64,000 nucleotides of DNA from contig NZ_SJPH01000008.1 of assembly GCF_007859815.1 (NCBI RefSeq), positions 94,140 through 158,139 on the forward strand, written 5' to 3'. A program made the translations under genes and the position numbers. Shown in pieces: positions 16,185 through 26,388 of the stretch. A model generated the notes under the pieces. The model saw only the letters and a program-made list of their open reading frames with translations. It was not told the origin of the DNA and made no database searches. The first letter of the stretch is position 1, and the number at the start of each line of letters is the position of its first letter. The DNA comes from Botrimarina hoheduenensis. GTDB lineage: Bacteria > Planctomycetota > Planctomycetia > Pirellulales > Lacipirellulaceae.

Positions 16185-16688
16185 TCAGCGGTCCACAACC
16201 GCGATGATTTGCTGGCAAACCTGCTCCAGGTCGAGCCCCTGGCAGTCGATTGTGTGCTGGGCGTGTTGGGCGTAGAGGGGGCGTCGTTCGGCAAAGAGGT
16301 TGGCAAAACTCTGATCGGGACGCATCGCGATGCCGCGGAGAGAGAAGTCCCCCACCCGCCGCACGAGCTCGTCGAGGGGCACGTCTAAGTGGACCACGAC
16401 GCCGTGAGCGGCAAGTCGGCTCATGCCGGGCTCGCTGTAGATCACGCTGCCCCCCGTGGCGATCACATGGCGCTCGACGGCGAGTTCCAAGAGGGTTTGC
16501 TCCTCAATATCTCGCAGGGCTTCGTAGCCAAGGGCATCGACGGTCGCCTGCAGGGGCCGACCCTCACGTGCTTGGATCACCAAGTCGGTATCGACAAACC
16601 CGAGCGAAAGCCGTTTGGCCAGCACGACCCCCACGGTGCTCTTGCCCGATCCCGGCATGCCGATCAGCACCAAATTGGTTCTTTTCAT
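16185..16688 (-). CDS. aroK: Shikimate kinase
   Basis: From ATG 16688 the protein has 167 residues, the normal size. It phosphorylates shikimate with ATP in the aromatic amino-acid pathway. Seen: the Walker A loop GMPGSGKST at residues 10-18, FVDTDLVIQ (Mg and shikimate contact), a variant IEEQTLLEL block, and ATGGSVIYSEP (the GG-G shikimate site). The frame continues upstream to 16796 but that part is Arg/Pro/Ser-rich. The gene is divergent from apgM. Confidence 0.85.
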   Translation of the reverse strand: MKRTNLVLIGMPGSGKSTVGVVLAKRLSLGFVDTDLVIQAREGRPLQATVDALGYEALRDIEEQTLLELAVERHVIATGGSVIYSEPGMSRLAAHGVVVHLDVPLDELVRRVGDFSLRGIAMRPDQSFANLFAERRPLYAQHAQHTIDCQGLDLEQVCQQIIAVVDR

Positions 16689-16839
16689 CTTACGAGAGGA
16701 GGACCTTGGGCGTGGTGGGACTTGTGACGGGGCGAGGGTTATCGACGATAGGCGAATCGGGCGACAGCCCCGACCGGGGGCGACCCCGGGTTGCACGCTC
16801 CCTTTCCTACGATCTCTAGCCCCCTGACTCTAGCCTCGC

Positions 16840-18048
16840 ATGAATACCCACGCCCTCCTTCGCCAGCTCGTCCAGAAGAACGGATCGAAGATTGTCATGT
16901 ACGTGGCGGACGGTTTGGGTGGTTTGCCCCAGCAACCCGGCGGCAAGACCGAACTGGAAACCGCCAAGACCCCGCATCTCGATCGGCTGGCTAGCGAGGG
17001 CGTCCTGGGCGGATCGATCCCCGTGGCCCCCGGCATCTCACCGGGAAGCGGACCGGGGCACCTGGGACTGTTTGGCTATGACCCGATCGAGTTTCTGATC
17101 GGACGCGGGGCCCTGGAAGCGACCGGCATCGGCTTCAAGCTCGAGGAGGGCGACGTCGCGATTCGGGCCAACTTCTGCACGATCGACGCCCAAGGCCTGA
17201 TCACAGATCGCCGTGCCGGACGCATCGCGACGGAAGAATCCACACCGATCGTCGAGCGCCTTGCGAAAGAGATCACCCTTGACGGTGTCGAGGTGATCGT
17301 GCGCCCGGTTAAGGAACATCGGTTTGTGGTCGTCCTGCGCGGCAGCGGGCTGGTTGGCAACGTTCACGATACCGACCCGCAGGCGACCGGAGTGCCGCCT
17401 CTAATGGCGGTCGCAAAAGACGCCGCCAGTCAGAAGACCGCCAAGATTTGTGACGAGTTCGTCGCCCAGGTGCGGAAGCTTCTCGCGGGTGAAAAGAAAG
17501 CGAATTGCTGCACGCTAAGAGGAATCACGGGCAAGCCCTCGATCCCGAGCTTTGAAGACGTCTACGGCCTGAAGGCGGCGGCAATCGCCGTTTACCCGAT
17601 GTACAAGGGGTTGGCCTCGCTCGTGGGCATGGACATCATCGGCGAGGCGCAGACGCTCGACGAACAGATCGACGCGCTGCAGGGGGTTTGGGACGACTAC
17701 GACTTCTTCTTTATCCACTTCAAGTACACCGACTCCACCGGCGAGGACGGTAACTTCGAGGCCAAGGTAAAGCGCACCGAGGAGTACGACGCCGCGGTGC
17801 CCCGCATTATGGCTCTCAAGCCCGATGTGTTCATCGCCACGGGCGACCATAGCACCCCCAGCATGCTGGCAAGCCATAGCTGGCATCCGGTCCCGACTCT
17901 GCTGTGGGCCAAGAACTGCCGGTGCGATGCCTCCCGGGCCTTCGGCGAGCGCGAGTGCGTTACGGGCGGATTGGGCCAGTTCGAGGCCAAGCACCTGATG
18001 ACGCTAGCGCTGGCCAATGCCGGCCGACTCGCAAAGTTCGGAGCTTAA
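16840..18048 (+). CDS. apgM: 2,3-bisphosphoglycerate-independent phosphoglycerate mutase, archaeal type
   Basis: The 402-residue enzyme belongs to the alkaline-phosphatase-like superfamily and interconverts 3- and 2-phosphoglycerate. Seen: VMYVADGLGG (first metal site), the catalytic loop GSGPGHLGLFGYDP, FIHFKYTDSTGEDGNF (metal ligands) and FIATGDHSTPSM near the end. These blocks fit the archaeal-type (ApgM/DeoB-like) class better than the 510-residue GpmI class. It is divergent from aroK. Confidence 0.9.
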   Translation: MNTHALLRQLVQKNGSKIVMYVADGLGGLPQQPGGKTELETAKTPHLDRLASEGVLGGSIPVAPGISPGSGPGHLGLFGYDPIEFLIGRGALEATGIGFKLEEGDVAIRANFCTIDAQGLITDRRAGRIATEESTPIVERLAKEITLDGVEVIVRPVKEHRFVVVLRGSGLVGNVHDTDPQATGVPPLMAVAKDAASQKTAKICDEFVAQVRKLLAGEKKANCCTLRGITGKPSIPSFEDVYGLKAAAIAVYPMYKGLASLVGMDIIGEAQTLDEQIDALQGVWDDYDFFFIHFKYTDSTGEDGNFEAKVKRTEEYDAAVPRIMALKPDVFIATGDHSTPSMLASHSWHPVPTLLWAKNCRCDASRAFGERECVTGGLGQFEAKHLMTLALANAGRLAKFGA

Positions 18049-18205
18049 GCTAGCAGTCTCGGCGAGGGGGCTGAGAGTCGATGGCGAATGAGGTTGCTGC
18101 ACCCCGCAGGGTGCCCTACCCTCCCGCCGCGATCGCGTTGGTCGTTCTGCGTGCCAACGAGGTTCGCTGCGTGCGACTCCCTGCCCCTGCTGAACGAGGA
18201 CTCTC

Positions 18206-19687
18206 GTGCCGAAGCGTTTGCTCTGCGCCGGATCGCTGGCATGCTTGTGCGTCGGGCTGTCGGGCTGCAAAACCGTGTGGCCCGGTGGTGGTGCGACCGC
18301 AGCGGTTGCCCCGGCAGCCGTTCAACCGGTCGCCGTGGCCTCCAAGCCATCCGATGGGCATGTTGGCCCCTATCCTGAGTTGACCGAGCAGCAGGCGCTG
18401 CAGAAGGTGCTGCCGACGCTGCAACGCCTCGCCGCTACCGATCCCGACGCCCATGCTCAGGTTTTGGAGCAGCTGGCCGCGGCAGAGCCTTCGCTCTGGC
18501 CGCAGACCGTCGAACGGGCCGAATCAACGCTGAAATTCCGCGAACAACTCGCCGCTAAGTCACAACTGCCCGGTGACGTCCGGGTCGCGAGCAATCAGAC
18601 ACCGATTGGAGCAATCGGGGCTCCCAACCGCCCGGCGGCACGTCCGGCAACCCTGCCCCCTCCCGATGCCCCGAACCCGGCGGTCAGGCCTGCCCCCACG
18701 ACACCGCCGACGGCTTACCCCGTCACCCAGCCTGATCCGCTCGACGGTGCCGCCGTCATTACGCCTCGCTCGCTGTCGTTGATGGATCGTGCCGTGACAC
18801 CGGCGTCGAACCAGACTAGCGAGAATCTTGTTGGCAGAGCGCCCCAGGTGATCCAGAACCAGCACGCTCACGCGACTATTGACGAGCTACCTGACACGCA
18901 AACCGTGATGCGACTGGCCTCGGCTGCGACGGTCAATCAGTTAGCGCCGTCGCGTGAGGTATCGCGCCACACCGGTGCGGCGGGCGACTGGCGCGCCGAG
19001 CTAGACGAAACCATCCGTACCCTGGCGGAGTCGTCCGCCGCTTTGCCCCGGACGACCGAAGAGGCCCACGACCACGTACGGCTCCGTCTGTTGCAACTGG
19101 CGGCAGGCGATCGCGATTCGGCCGTGGCGGCTCCCCCCGGACTCTCAACGACCGAGCAATCGTATTGGTCCAAGCAGATCTACGCCCTGGCGATGCTCTT
19201 AGACACTGAGCGCATCTCCGATCGGGGCCGTCGCTCGGCGATGGCCGCCACGCATCAAGCCGACGCGCTCGCGGCAATCCGAGAGTTGAGTCCCCTGCAG
19301 GTGCGCAACGCCAACTTCTGTAAAGAGATCTACGGTTACGGTGCCTACGAAGCGCATCTTGATCCGCACTTTCAGGCGGGCGATCACGCTGAACTTTATG
19401 TGGAGGTCGATAACTATCGTAGTGACTCGACCGAGGACGGCTATCACACCTCGCTCGCCACTAGCTACCGCGTGCTGGATCAGAGTGGCGGGATTGTGGA
19501 CCGGGGCGAATTTCCCCTGGTCGAGGATCACTGCCTGACGCGTCGCCGCGATTTCCACATCACGTACGGGGTGACCTTACCGACCGCCATTTATGCGGGC
19601 GACTACCGTCTCGAGCTGACCATCACCGATCAGCTTGCCAACAAGATCGGCACCGAGACCGTGCCGTTTAGCATTGTCGGCAAGTAA
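18206..19687 (+). CDS. Large lipoprotein of unknown function
   Basis: The 493-residue product starts at GTG 18206, with an AGGA five bases upstream. MPKRLLCAGSLACLCVGLSGC is a lipoprotein signal with Cys21 in the lipobox. The middle (about residues 60-270) is low-complexity Pro/Ala/Thr sequence plus a helical part. The last 150 residues look like a beta-sandwich domain (ELYVEVDNYRSD, YRVLDQSGGIVDRGEF, AGDYRLELTITDQLANK), like accessory domains of envelope proteins. No enzymatic motif seen. Envelope location is likely; function is unknown. Confidence 0.75.
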   Translation: MPKRLLCAGSLACLCVGLSGCKTVWPGGGATAAVAPAAVQPVAVASKPSDGHVGPYPELTEQQALQKVLPTLQRLAATDPDAHAQVLEQLAAAEPSLWPQTVERAESTLKFREQLAAKSQLPGDVRVASNQTPIGAIGAPNRPAARPATLPPPDAPNPAVRPAPTTPPTAYPVTQPDPLDGAAVITPRSLSLMDRAVTPASNQTSENLVGRAPQVIQNQHAHATIDELPDTQTVMRLASAATVNQLAPSREVSRHTGAAGDWRAELDETIRTLAESSAALPRTTEEAHDHVRLRLLQLAAGDRDSAVAAPPGLSTTEQSYWSKQIYALAMLLDTERISDRGRRSAMAATHQADALAAIRELSPLQVRNANFCKEIYGYGAYEAHLDPHFQAGDHAELYVEVDNYRSDSTEDGYHTSLATSYRVLDQSGGIVDRGEFPLVEDHCLTRRRDFHITYGVTLPTAIYAGDYRLELTITDQLANKIGTETVPFSIVGK

Positions 19688-19705
19688 CGATTCGGGCGGC
19701 CCCTT

Positions 19706-20317
19706 TCAGCTGGGGAATCGATCGATGAAGACGACTTCATCTTTCGTGAGTTGACCTCCGCGGCTGTGCGCGGGCTTGAGTGCTTTGCCGACCGTGATCA
19801 TCAGACCGATCACGTGTTCGTCCGGCAGACCGATGATCTCGGCGACTTTCACCGGGTCGAAGCCGATCATGGGGCACGAGTCGTAGCCCATCGCCTTGGC
19901 GGCCAGCATGAGAGTCTGGCTGGCGATGCCGACAGAACGCATCGCTTCGTCGCGCTCCATCTGGGGGCCGGCTTGCGAGTAAAAGCCGCTGATCATCGGC
20001 ACGAGCATGTCTTGCGTCTGCTGAGGCGCGTTGCGCCAGTAGCGTTCGGGCTCTTTGCCCCACGCCTTCAGATCGGCGCACACAAGGATCGTCAGGTTGG
20101 CGTCGGTCACCTGTGCCTGATCCCACGCCGCGGCGCGGAGCTGCTGTTTGAGTTCGTTGTCGCGAACCAACACAAAACGCCAGTGCTGAATATTGAACGA
20201 TGTCGGAGACAGCAGCGTGAGGTCCATGAGCCGATCGATGTCGGTATCGGACATGACAAAGTTAGGGTCGTAGTGCTTCACTGCGCGGCGGGCTTCGATC
20301 GCATCGTGCGTGTTCAT
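19706..20317 (-). CDS. Nitroreductase-family flavoprotein
   Basis: The 203-residue protein matches FMN-dependent nitroreductases. It opens with the RRAVKHYDP motif that contacts FMN, followed by LSPTSFNIQHWRFVLV and a C-terminal GLMITVGKALKP. These cytoplasmic dimers reduce nitroaromatics, quinones or flavins with NAD(P)H. It is convergent with the lipoprotein gene at 18206, with only 18 bases between the two stop codons. Confidence 0.9.
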   Translation of the reverse strand: MNTHDAIEARRAVKHYDPNFVMSDTDIDRLMDLTLLSPTSFNIQHWRFVLVRDNELKQQLRAAAWDQAQVTDANLTILVCADLKAWGKEPERYWRNAPQQTQDMLVPMISGFYSQAGPQMERDEAMRSVGIASQTLMLAAKAMGYDSCPMIGFDPVKVAEIIGLPDEHVIGLMITVGKALKPAHSRGGQLTKDEVVFIDRFPS

Positions 20318-20459
20318 GGCGAGAGGTTCGTGCGTGAGGGGATTGATCGAAGGGTAAGGGAGGGTGCGCTCTCGCGCTGAAGATCGTATCGTCCGACGGC
20401 AGGCATGCGATAACCCTCGCGATACGGTCTTGCAGCGTCAAGGCGGCAAAGCCGATGAA

Positions 20460-21893
20460 CTAGGTCTCGTAGGTAATCCGGCCATGCTGCTGGCTGCGGC
20501 TGATGCGGTCGGTGGCGTACAGCCCCGCGAGCACGAACTCGACGCAGCTAGCGCGGACCGCCGGATCGGCCGAGGCGTTGACTTCAAAGGCCTTGTCCCA
20601 GACCGGGGGGACCCTTTTCAGCAGATTCGCGTAGTGTGACGAGGGGAGCATGTCGCCCACCTCGATCTTCACTCCCTGCGAGAAGATCTCGGCGATCTCC
20701 GCGAGTCCGTGCTCTTCAACGTATTCGGAGAAGACCGTGCCAATCGCCTCGGCGACGACGGCGTCGAGCACTTGTGCCTCGCTCATCTGATGTGAGCCCA
20801 TCAGGTCGAGCTCGAGTTTGCCCAGCGAGCTGGCGTAAAGGTGCCCAAGATCGCTGATGCGGGGTGCCGCCGACGCTTCGCCCAGCACCGCGGCCCGGTG
20901 CCGTGCCGAAGCGAGCATCGTGCGGTAGTTGGCGATCGACATCCGCGCCGAAACGCCCGAATCGTGGTCGATGTACTTGCTCTGTCGCGCGGCGCGGCTG
21001 ATCTCTTCGATAAGTTCCTTCATGAAGTAGGGAACCACCACGGCCAAGCCGGAGTCCTGCTCAGACTCATGCTCGGTCTGCACTTCTTGTTCTAAGATCT
21101 CCACCCCAATACCGCGCTCACGCGGGTAGTGGGTCTGAATCATCGAACCGATCCGGTCTTTCAGTTGCGGGATAACTTTGCCGCTACGGTTGTAGGTGGC
21201 GGGGTTCGCGCTAAAGAGGATCATCACGTCGATGTCAAACTTGACCGGATAGCCACGGATCTGAACGTCGCGCTCTTCGAGAATGTTGAAGAGGCCAACC
21301 TGTACGAGTTCGTCGAGCTCGGGCAGTTCGTTCATGGCGAACAGGCCCCGGTGCATGCGCGGGATTAGGCCGAAGTGCAGCGCCTCCTCGGCCCCCATGC
21401 TGATGCCCGAAGCGAGCATCGCCGGATCGATCTCGCCGATCAGGTCCGCGAATTTTGTGCCCGGTGCGAGCCGTTCGGCATAACGTTCTTCACGCGACCA
21501 CCAGGCGATTGGCAGTTCATCGGCGGGAGTGCTGCTCGTGAGGTGCTTGCCCCGTTTGGTGATGGGGCGATAGGGATCGTCGTGCAGCGGGATCCGCGGA
21601 TCATCGATGTAGGGGATTTCTTCATCCAAAAAGTCCACTAGTCGCCGCATCAGCCGACTCTTGGCCTGCCCCTTTTCGCCTAAAAACAGCAGGTCGTGCT
21701 GAGCCAGCAGCGCGATGTTCAGCTCCGGCAAGACGGTGTCTTCGTAGCCCACGATGCCCGGATAGAGCTCCTCGCCGGCGCGTAGCTTGGCCAGAAAATT
21801 GTCGTGGATCTCTTGCTTGACGGTTTTACTCCGCCAGCCCGACTTGCGTAGTTCGGAAAGGGTGCGGGGAAGCGCGGCGGTGTCGAGGGGCAT
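20460..21893 (-). CDS. MoxR/magnesium-chelatase-like AAA+ ATPase
   Basis: The start is ATG 21893 ([20 protein letters not shown]); the frame stays open to 22337, but that part is Arg/Gly-rich noise across the MFS gene boundary. The 477-residue protein shows a variant Walker [13 protein letters not shown] (Ala where Gly is usual), a [27 protein letters not shown] block with a Walker B-like core, and [26 protein letters not shown] as sensor 1. This resembles the planctomycete group annotated as sigma-54-interacting or magnesium-chelatase-like. MoxR proteins normally pair with a vWA protein; none is adjacent. Confidence 0.8.
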   Translation of the reverse strand: MPLDTAALPRTLSELRKSGWRSKTVKQEIHDNFLAKLRAGEELYPGIVGYEDTVLPELNIALLAQHDLLFLGEKGQAKSRLMRRLVDFLDEEIPYIDDPRIPLHDDPYRPITKRGKHLTSSTPADELPIAWWSREERYAERLAPGTKFADLIGEIDPAMLASGISMGAEEALHFGLIPRMHRGLFAMNELPELDELVQVGLFNILEERDVQIRGYPVKFDIDVMILFSANPATYNRSGKVIPQLKDRIGSMIQTHYPRERGIGVEILEQEVQTEHESEQDSGLAVVVPYFMKELIEEISRAARQSKYIDHDSGVSARMSIANYRTMLASARHRAAVLGEASAAPRISDLGHLYASSLGKLELDLMGSHQMSEAQVLDAVVAEAIGTVFSEYVEEHGLAEIAEIFSQGVKIEVGDMLPSSHYANLLKRVPPVWDKAFEVNASADPAVRASCVEFVLAGLYATDRISRSQQHGRITYET

Positions 21894-21979
21894 CGGCGGA
21901 ATCGGGGGCTTGCCTGAAGGAAGAAATCGCTGCGCGGCGCGATACTGCGTTAAACACCGTGCAAAACGGTACGCTCCGA

Positions 21980-23245
21980 CTATAGGCCGACCACCGCCGA
22001 TGGCGAATCCACCTCTTCCAGCAGGATGGCCGGCGTACGCGAAAGCGGGCCTCGGTCTCGTCTGGCCAGCGCCGCCATCCCTACCGCCGCGGTCCCGAGC
22101 GAGACGATAGCGCACCACCACGGCAGGTTGGGATCCGAGCGATAGAGCGCGGTACCGATTACCGGCGCAATCACTCCGGCGACCGCGATCGTGACCGAGT
22201 AAGCCCCCATGTAAGCTCCTCGCTGCGAGCGGCGCGACCGGCCAGCGACGTAGGTCGCCGAGAACGGGGCCGAGATCATCTCGCCTACTGTCCAGAGAGC
22301 GACCAACGCGGCGGCTGCCAAGAAAGATCCGCACCACGGCGTCAGCCCAAAACCAATTGCTACGAAGATCGTTCCGATGGCGACTAGCATGAGCGGTGGA
22401 AAGCGTTTGATCGAATGCGTGAGCGGCATCTCGAAGAGGACCACCATCAAGGTGTTTACCGCATAGAGCACGCCAATCGCGAACTTGCTAAGGTGGCACT
22501 GCTCGCGCCAAAAAAGGGGAAGTGTTGTCACAGTTTGGAAGGCAACAACTTCGATCAAGATGAACAAGCCGAGAAAGGCCAAGAACTGTCTGTCGGTCCA
22601 TGGACCCCGCGTGGTCGAGGCGGGCAGGTTGCCATCACTCGTATCGGGAAGCTCGCGCAGGTGTTTGCCGAGTGTTGTTAGCACCACCACCGCAGCAATG
22701 CCGCTGGCGGCCGCGTTGACCGGAAAAAGCCAGAAGAAGTTGATTTCCGCCAGCAAGCCGCCTATCACCGGCCCGATCGAGAACCCCAGGTTGTTTGCCA
22801 GACGATTCAGCGCGATCGCCTGGGCGTGTTGTTCTTCGTCAACAAAGAGAGTGACGCCCGTTGCCGCCGCGGGACGCGCCAGATCGGCCATGAACTGCCT
22901 TAGTACCAGCGCGGCCAGCAACCACTCCAGTTCGCTGCAGAAGGGAATCACGGCGTAGGCAGGTACGCTTAGGGCGAACGACGCAAGCATCACCGCCACG
23001 GGGCCGATGCGGCTAGTGAGCCAACCGCCCAGATAGCACCCCAGCGCTCCCCCCAGGCCGCTCGCCGCCAGTATCCAGCCGATCGCCAGCGGCTCGAATC
23101 CACGGACTTCGCTCAGGTACAAAGCCAGAAACGGGAAGACCATCGTCCCGCACCGATTAAGCAGCAGCGCGAGCGCAACGAGCCACACCTTGTGCGGCAG
23201 TCCCTCGAAAGAGGCGGCGTATCGGCGAAGCATCCAGCGCGCCAT
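21980..23245 (-). CDS. MFS transporter
   Basis: This 421-residue protein has about 12 hydrophobic segments, with a major-facilitator loop between TM2 and TM3 ([15 protein letters not shown]). ATG 23245 is my choice; a TTG at 23260 and an ATG at 23233 are alternatives. It resembles drug/H+ antiporter-type carriers ([38 protein letters not shown] is one segment, given in part). Substrate unknown. It lies 86 bases upstream of the AAA+ ATPase on the same strand, so the two could be co-transcribed. Confidence 0.85.
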   Translation of the reverse strand: MARWMLRRYAASFEGLPHKVWLVALALLLNRCGTMVFPFLALYLSEVRGFEPLAIGWILAASGLGGALGCYLGGWLTSRIGPVAVMLASFALSVPAYAVIPFCSELEWLLAALVLRQFMADLARPAAATGVTLFVDEEQHAQAIALNRLANNLGFSIGPVIGGLLAEINFFWLFPVNAAASGIAAVVVLTTLGKHLRELPDTSDGNLPASTTRGPWTDRQFLAFLGLFILIEVVAFQTVTTLPLFWREQCHLSKFAIGVLYAVNTLMVVLFEMPLTHSIKRFPPLMLVAIGTIFVAIGFGLTPWCGSFLAAAALVALWTVGEMISAPFSATYVAGRSRRSQRGAYMGAYSVTIAVAGVIAPVIGTALYRSDPNLPWWCAIVSLGTAAVGMAALARRDRGPLSRTPAILLEEVDSPSAVVGL

Positions 23246-23374
23246 GGCCTTGCAAACCAAAGTGAGGGGGGCGGTTTATCTGAACACCTACGTGCAGACA
23301 GGGCCCAGCGGGCCCGGGTTCGCGTGAGGGGGGCGGCTGGCGATGATTGGCCGCGAGCCACTAATGCAGAAGAA

Positions 23375-23405
23375 CCCCTGCCTTCTCATCAAGAGGAGGC
23401 AGGGG
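23375..23405 (-). terminator. Intrinsic terminator for the Gfo/Idh/MocA gene
   Basis: A 13-base-pair stem with one wobble (cccctgcct-tctc / gagg-aggcagggg) and a 5-base loop is followed on the minus strand by TTCTTCT. It lies 75 bases beyond the stop of the gene at 23480. Confidence 0.75.
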
Positions 23406-23479
23406 CTCAGACGCGATTGTTCAGCAACTCAATCGGTGTCGGCAAGAGCCGACGCGGCAAGCAAAATGGCCGCTACCGC

Positions 23480-24964
23480 TTAGCTCTGCGCGGGATCGAC
23501 GCCGTTGGTCCAGGGCCCGGCGAGCTTCTGATAATCTTCGGGGTACAGCTTGCTGCCAGTGTCTCCGGCGGTCCAGCCGGGAACGTGGCGGGGGGCAGCG
23601 TGGGCGTACGACATCTCTTCCCACTGCTTTGCCCACGAGCTGTCGCCCGTGCCAAAGGTCATCGTGTCGCGATCGAAGTGATAGACCTTGCCGTTGCGAT
23701 AGCTCATCGCACCGAGCTTAACGATCACCATCGCCGCGGCACCGAGCTCGGGATCGCAGTTGACCATCGCTGGGTCGTCGGCAAGCACCGCTTCCACAAA
23801 GTTATCGAAGTGTGCGAACGTGGTGCTCTCGGGTCGTGTGACGTCGACGCGCTCGCTCTTGATCTTCGAGTTCATGGTCACCTGCGGTCGCTCGGCGACG
23901 AAATCGTAGCCCGTGAACTCCTCACCCGTGCCGAAGACAGCCGAGCCGTTGTGGCCGCGGATCAGCTGCTTAATGGGGGTGTTCGAGCAGCACATGGTGG
24001 CGGTTGCTAGGCCCTGAACGCCCTCCGGGAAGTCCGCGGCGACGGTCGCCACGTCCGGCGCCTCGCGGCCGTCGTACTCAAAGAAGATGCCGCCGGCACC
24101 GACCACCCGCCCGGGGAAGCGGAGCCCCGTTGCGGTGAGCATCGACGTCGTGCGGTGCACGAACAGGTCGGTGTACAGACCCGAACCAAAGTCCCAGTAG
24201 CAACGCCACTGGGCGAACTTCGCTCGGTCGAACGCCTGTTTGGGGGCCAGTCCCTGCTCGTGGCCGAGGAACGTGTCCCAGTCGATATTCTTGGGCGTCA
24301 TGGCCGGCGTTAGGGTGTAGTAACGCCACTGACCCATCGACGAGTTGCGATAGTACTCGGTCTGGTACTGCAGCACCTTGCCGAGCTTGCCGCCGCGAAT
24401 GTCTTCGTTGACTTTCTTCCAAACGGGTAGCGAGGTGGACTGCACGCCCACCTGCATGACCTTGCCGGACTCTTTCCAGGCCTTGTGAACGTCCAGGGCC
24501 TCCTGGACGGTGTGCGTCATCGGCTTCTCGCAGTACACGTGCTTGCCGGCGCTGAGCGCATCAATCGTTTGCTTGGCGTGCCAGTGATCGGGCGTCGCGA
24601 TCACCACCGCATCGATCGACGGATCGTTGATGATGTCGCGGTAGTCGCCCGTCTTGGTCGGTGCCTTGCCGGTTTTCTCTTCGATCTTGCGTGCGGTGCC
24701 ATCGCGGTACTCATTAAACACGTCGCAGACGACCGCACACTCAACGCTGCCCGGGTTGTTCTGCAGCTGGATGGCGGAGTTGACGTGCTCTTGGCACCTG
24801 CCCCCCACGCCGATGAAGCCGATGCGGAGCCGCTCGTTTGCCGCCACGGCCGCTCGCGCTCGCGCCGCCGGAGCGACAACCGCCGCCGCAGCGGTAGCGG
24901 CGGCCGAGGTTTGGATAAAGTCACGTCGCGACACAGGGCCGCTCTTGTTTTCGGAGTTCTTCAT
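23480..24964 (-). CDS. Tat-exported Gfo/Idh/MocA-family oxidoreductase
   Basis: The 494-residue protein starts with a twin-arginine signal (SRRDFIQTSAAATAAAAVVAPAARARA), so it should be exported folded with its cofactor. The Rossmann motif GFIGVGGRCQEH follows at about residue 48, then ATPDHWHAK and the CEKPMTH motif that holds the catalytic lysine. A C-terminal alpha/beta domain completes it. Such proteins use NAD(P) on sugars and related polyols, and planctomycetes carry many. A terminator follows at 23375-23405. Confidence 0.9.
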   Translation of the reverse strand: MKNSENKSGPVSRRDFIQTSAAATAAAAVVAPAARARAAVAANERLRIGFIGVGGRCQEHVNSAIQLQNNPGSVECAVVCDVFNEYRDGTARKIEEKTGKAPTKTGDYRDIINDPSIDAVVIATPDHWHAKQTIDALSAGKHVYCEKPMTHTVQEALDVHKAWKESGKVMQVGVQSTSLPVWKKVNEDIRGGKLGKVLQYQTEYYRNSSMGQWRYYTLTPAMTPKNIDWDTFLGHEQGLAPKQAFDRAKFAQWRCYWDFGSGLYTDLFVHRTTSMLTATGLRFPGRVVGAGGIFFEYDGREAPDVATVAADFPEGVQGLATATMCCSNTPIKQLIRGHNGSAVFGTGEEFTGYDFVAERPQVTMNSKIKSERVDVTRPESTTFAHFDNFVEAVLADDPAMVNCDPELGAAAMVIVKLGAMSYRNGKVYHFDRDTMTFGTGDSSWAKQWEEMSYAHAAPRHVPGWTAGDTGSKLYPEDYQKLAGPWTNGVDPAQS

Positions 24965-25584
24965 CGCTTCGCACGTTCCTGGTTAGGTCACGCTGTACCG
25001 CAGATAAATCCAATGCCCCACAGCCGGAAGAAGCCCGGCTCATGGGCGACACTGATTCTGCGGAGATAATGCACGAGTTGTCGGAAGGAGTTTTGGTGCG
25101 GCCGCCGGATCGGTTGCCGAGGGGCAGATCCGAGATCTGAACGCCGCGCTAAGGCTGCTAGATTATCATATCCTGGCAAGCCAGCCAAACGGTAGCCGAA
25201 CAGCCACACCGGACCGCTGGCGAGATGCTCGCCGGGTCCAAACGCCGGATTGTGGAGGCCCTGAGCAGGCAGCAGTCGCCGCGCAAAATCCGCACGCTGC
25301 CGAGTAACTTACGCGCTCCTATCCAGCCTCAATGGCGGTGACTGCCACCCTTCGCGACGCATCACTGCTGGCGTTATGGCGCCCGACCGATCGGCTGCCG
25401 ACGACTTAAGTTTAGTTGCCGAGGGCGATCCTCCTGGCACAGAATACCCTCGTGAAAAGGAGGGGCCTGAAGCTGTACGCAGGGGAGCAAGAGTACGCAG
25501 TCACGCCGTGCGATACGCCCTTGCTGGTTACAGTATCGAACTGACAGCTCGGCTACCCCTTTGGCCTTATCCCCGGTGCACCTC
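24965..25584. other. 620-base region without a visible gene
   Basis: This lies between divergent genes. It holds an AT-rich patch (gattatcata at 25161-25170) that could serve as a -10 box for the minus-strand gene, though I find no matching -35 at normal spacing. Short frames here have no protein-like features. I see no RNA fold or repeat. Confidence 0.5.
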
Positions 25585-26343
25585 ATGCTGAAACCACTCC
25601 CTCGTCCGGTGTCACGTTCTTTTCCCTGGATCGGCATGCTGGCACAGTGCTGGCTGCTCTTGGCGTCACTCGTCGCGTGGGCCGACCTGCCCACGCCCCC
25701 CGACTTCACGCCCTATCGGGCAGAGATCGCGGGCTGGGAAAGCGACATCTCTAAGCTAGAAGCGATCCGTGAGCCCACCCCCCACCGTGATTCGATTTTG
25801 GTTGTCGGCAGCAGCAGCATTCGGCTGTGGGAGTCGGTTGATGCCGACCTCGCCCCCTACCGGGTGATCCGACGCGGCTACGGCGGTGCCAAGTACTCCG
25901 ATTTGGCCTACTACCTTCCCCGATTGATCGAGCCCCATGCGTATCGCGCGGCGGTCGTTTTTGTCGGGAACGACATCACCGGAGGAGCTGGCGACAAGAG
26001 TCCGGCCGAACTTGGTGAGTGGTTCGGCTATGTCGCGGATCGGTTGCACCACCATGAGCCCGAGGCTCAAGTGCTCTGTGTCGATGTCCGACCTACGCCC
26101 CTACGTTTTCAAGCGTGGTCCGACATCGCGGCCGGCAACGCCGCCCTTAAGCACGCCTGCGAGAAGCGAGATCGGACTCACTACGTCGATACTTCAAACC
26201 ACTTTCTCACCGAAGACGGGCAAAGTGTTAAGCTCTCATTGTATCGCGAGGACAATTTGCACTTGTCTGCCGAGGGCTACGCGGTCTGGTCGGAACAAAT
26301 TGTCCGGGCCCTTGATCGCGTGCTCTCGGCGTCAGAGCCCTGA
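25585..26343 (+). CDS. Exported SGNH/GDSL hydrolase
   Basis: The likely start is ATG 25585 (MLKPLPRPVSRSFPWIG), giving 252 residues with a signal peptide up to about residue 34 (ASLVAWA-DLPTPP). Seen: block I VVGSSSIRLW with the nucleophile serine, block II RRGYGGAKYSD (Gly oxyanion), block III FVGNDI (Asn) and the C-terminal catalytic pair in DNLHLSAEGY. This full set supports an active esterase/lipase-like or carbohydrate esterase enzyme acting outside the cytoplasm. Substrate unknown. Confidence 0.85.
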   Translation: MLKPLPRPVSRSFPWIGMLAQCWLLLASLVAWADLPTPPDFTPYRAEIAGWESDISKLEAIREPTPHRDSILVVGSSSIRLWESVDADLAPYRVIRRGYGGAKYSDLAYYLPRLIEPHAYRAAVVFVGNDITGGAGDKSPAELGEWFGYVADRLHHHEPEAQVLCVDVRPTPLRFQAWSDIAAGNAALKHACEKRDRTHYVDTSNHFLTEDGQSVKLSLYREDNLHLSAEGYAVWSEQIVRALDRVLSASEP

Positions 26344-26388
26344 GCGGGTACCGAGCCCTTAGCTAAGGGGCAGGCTAAGCGTTTAGCG

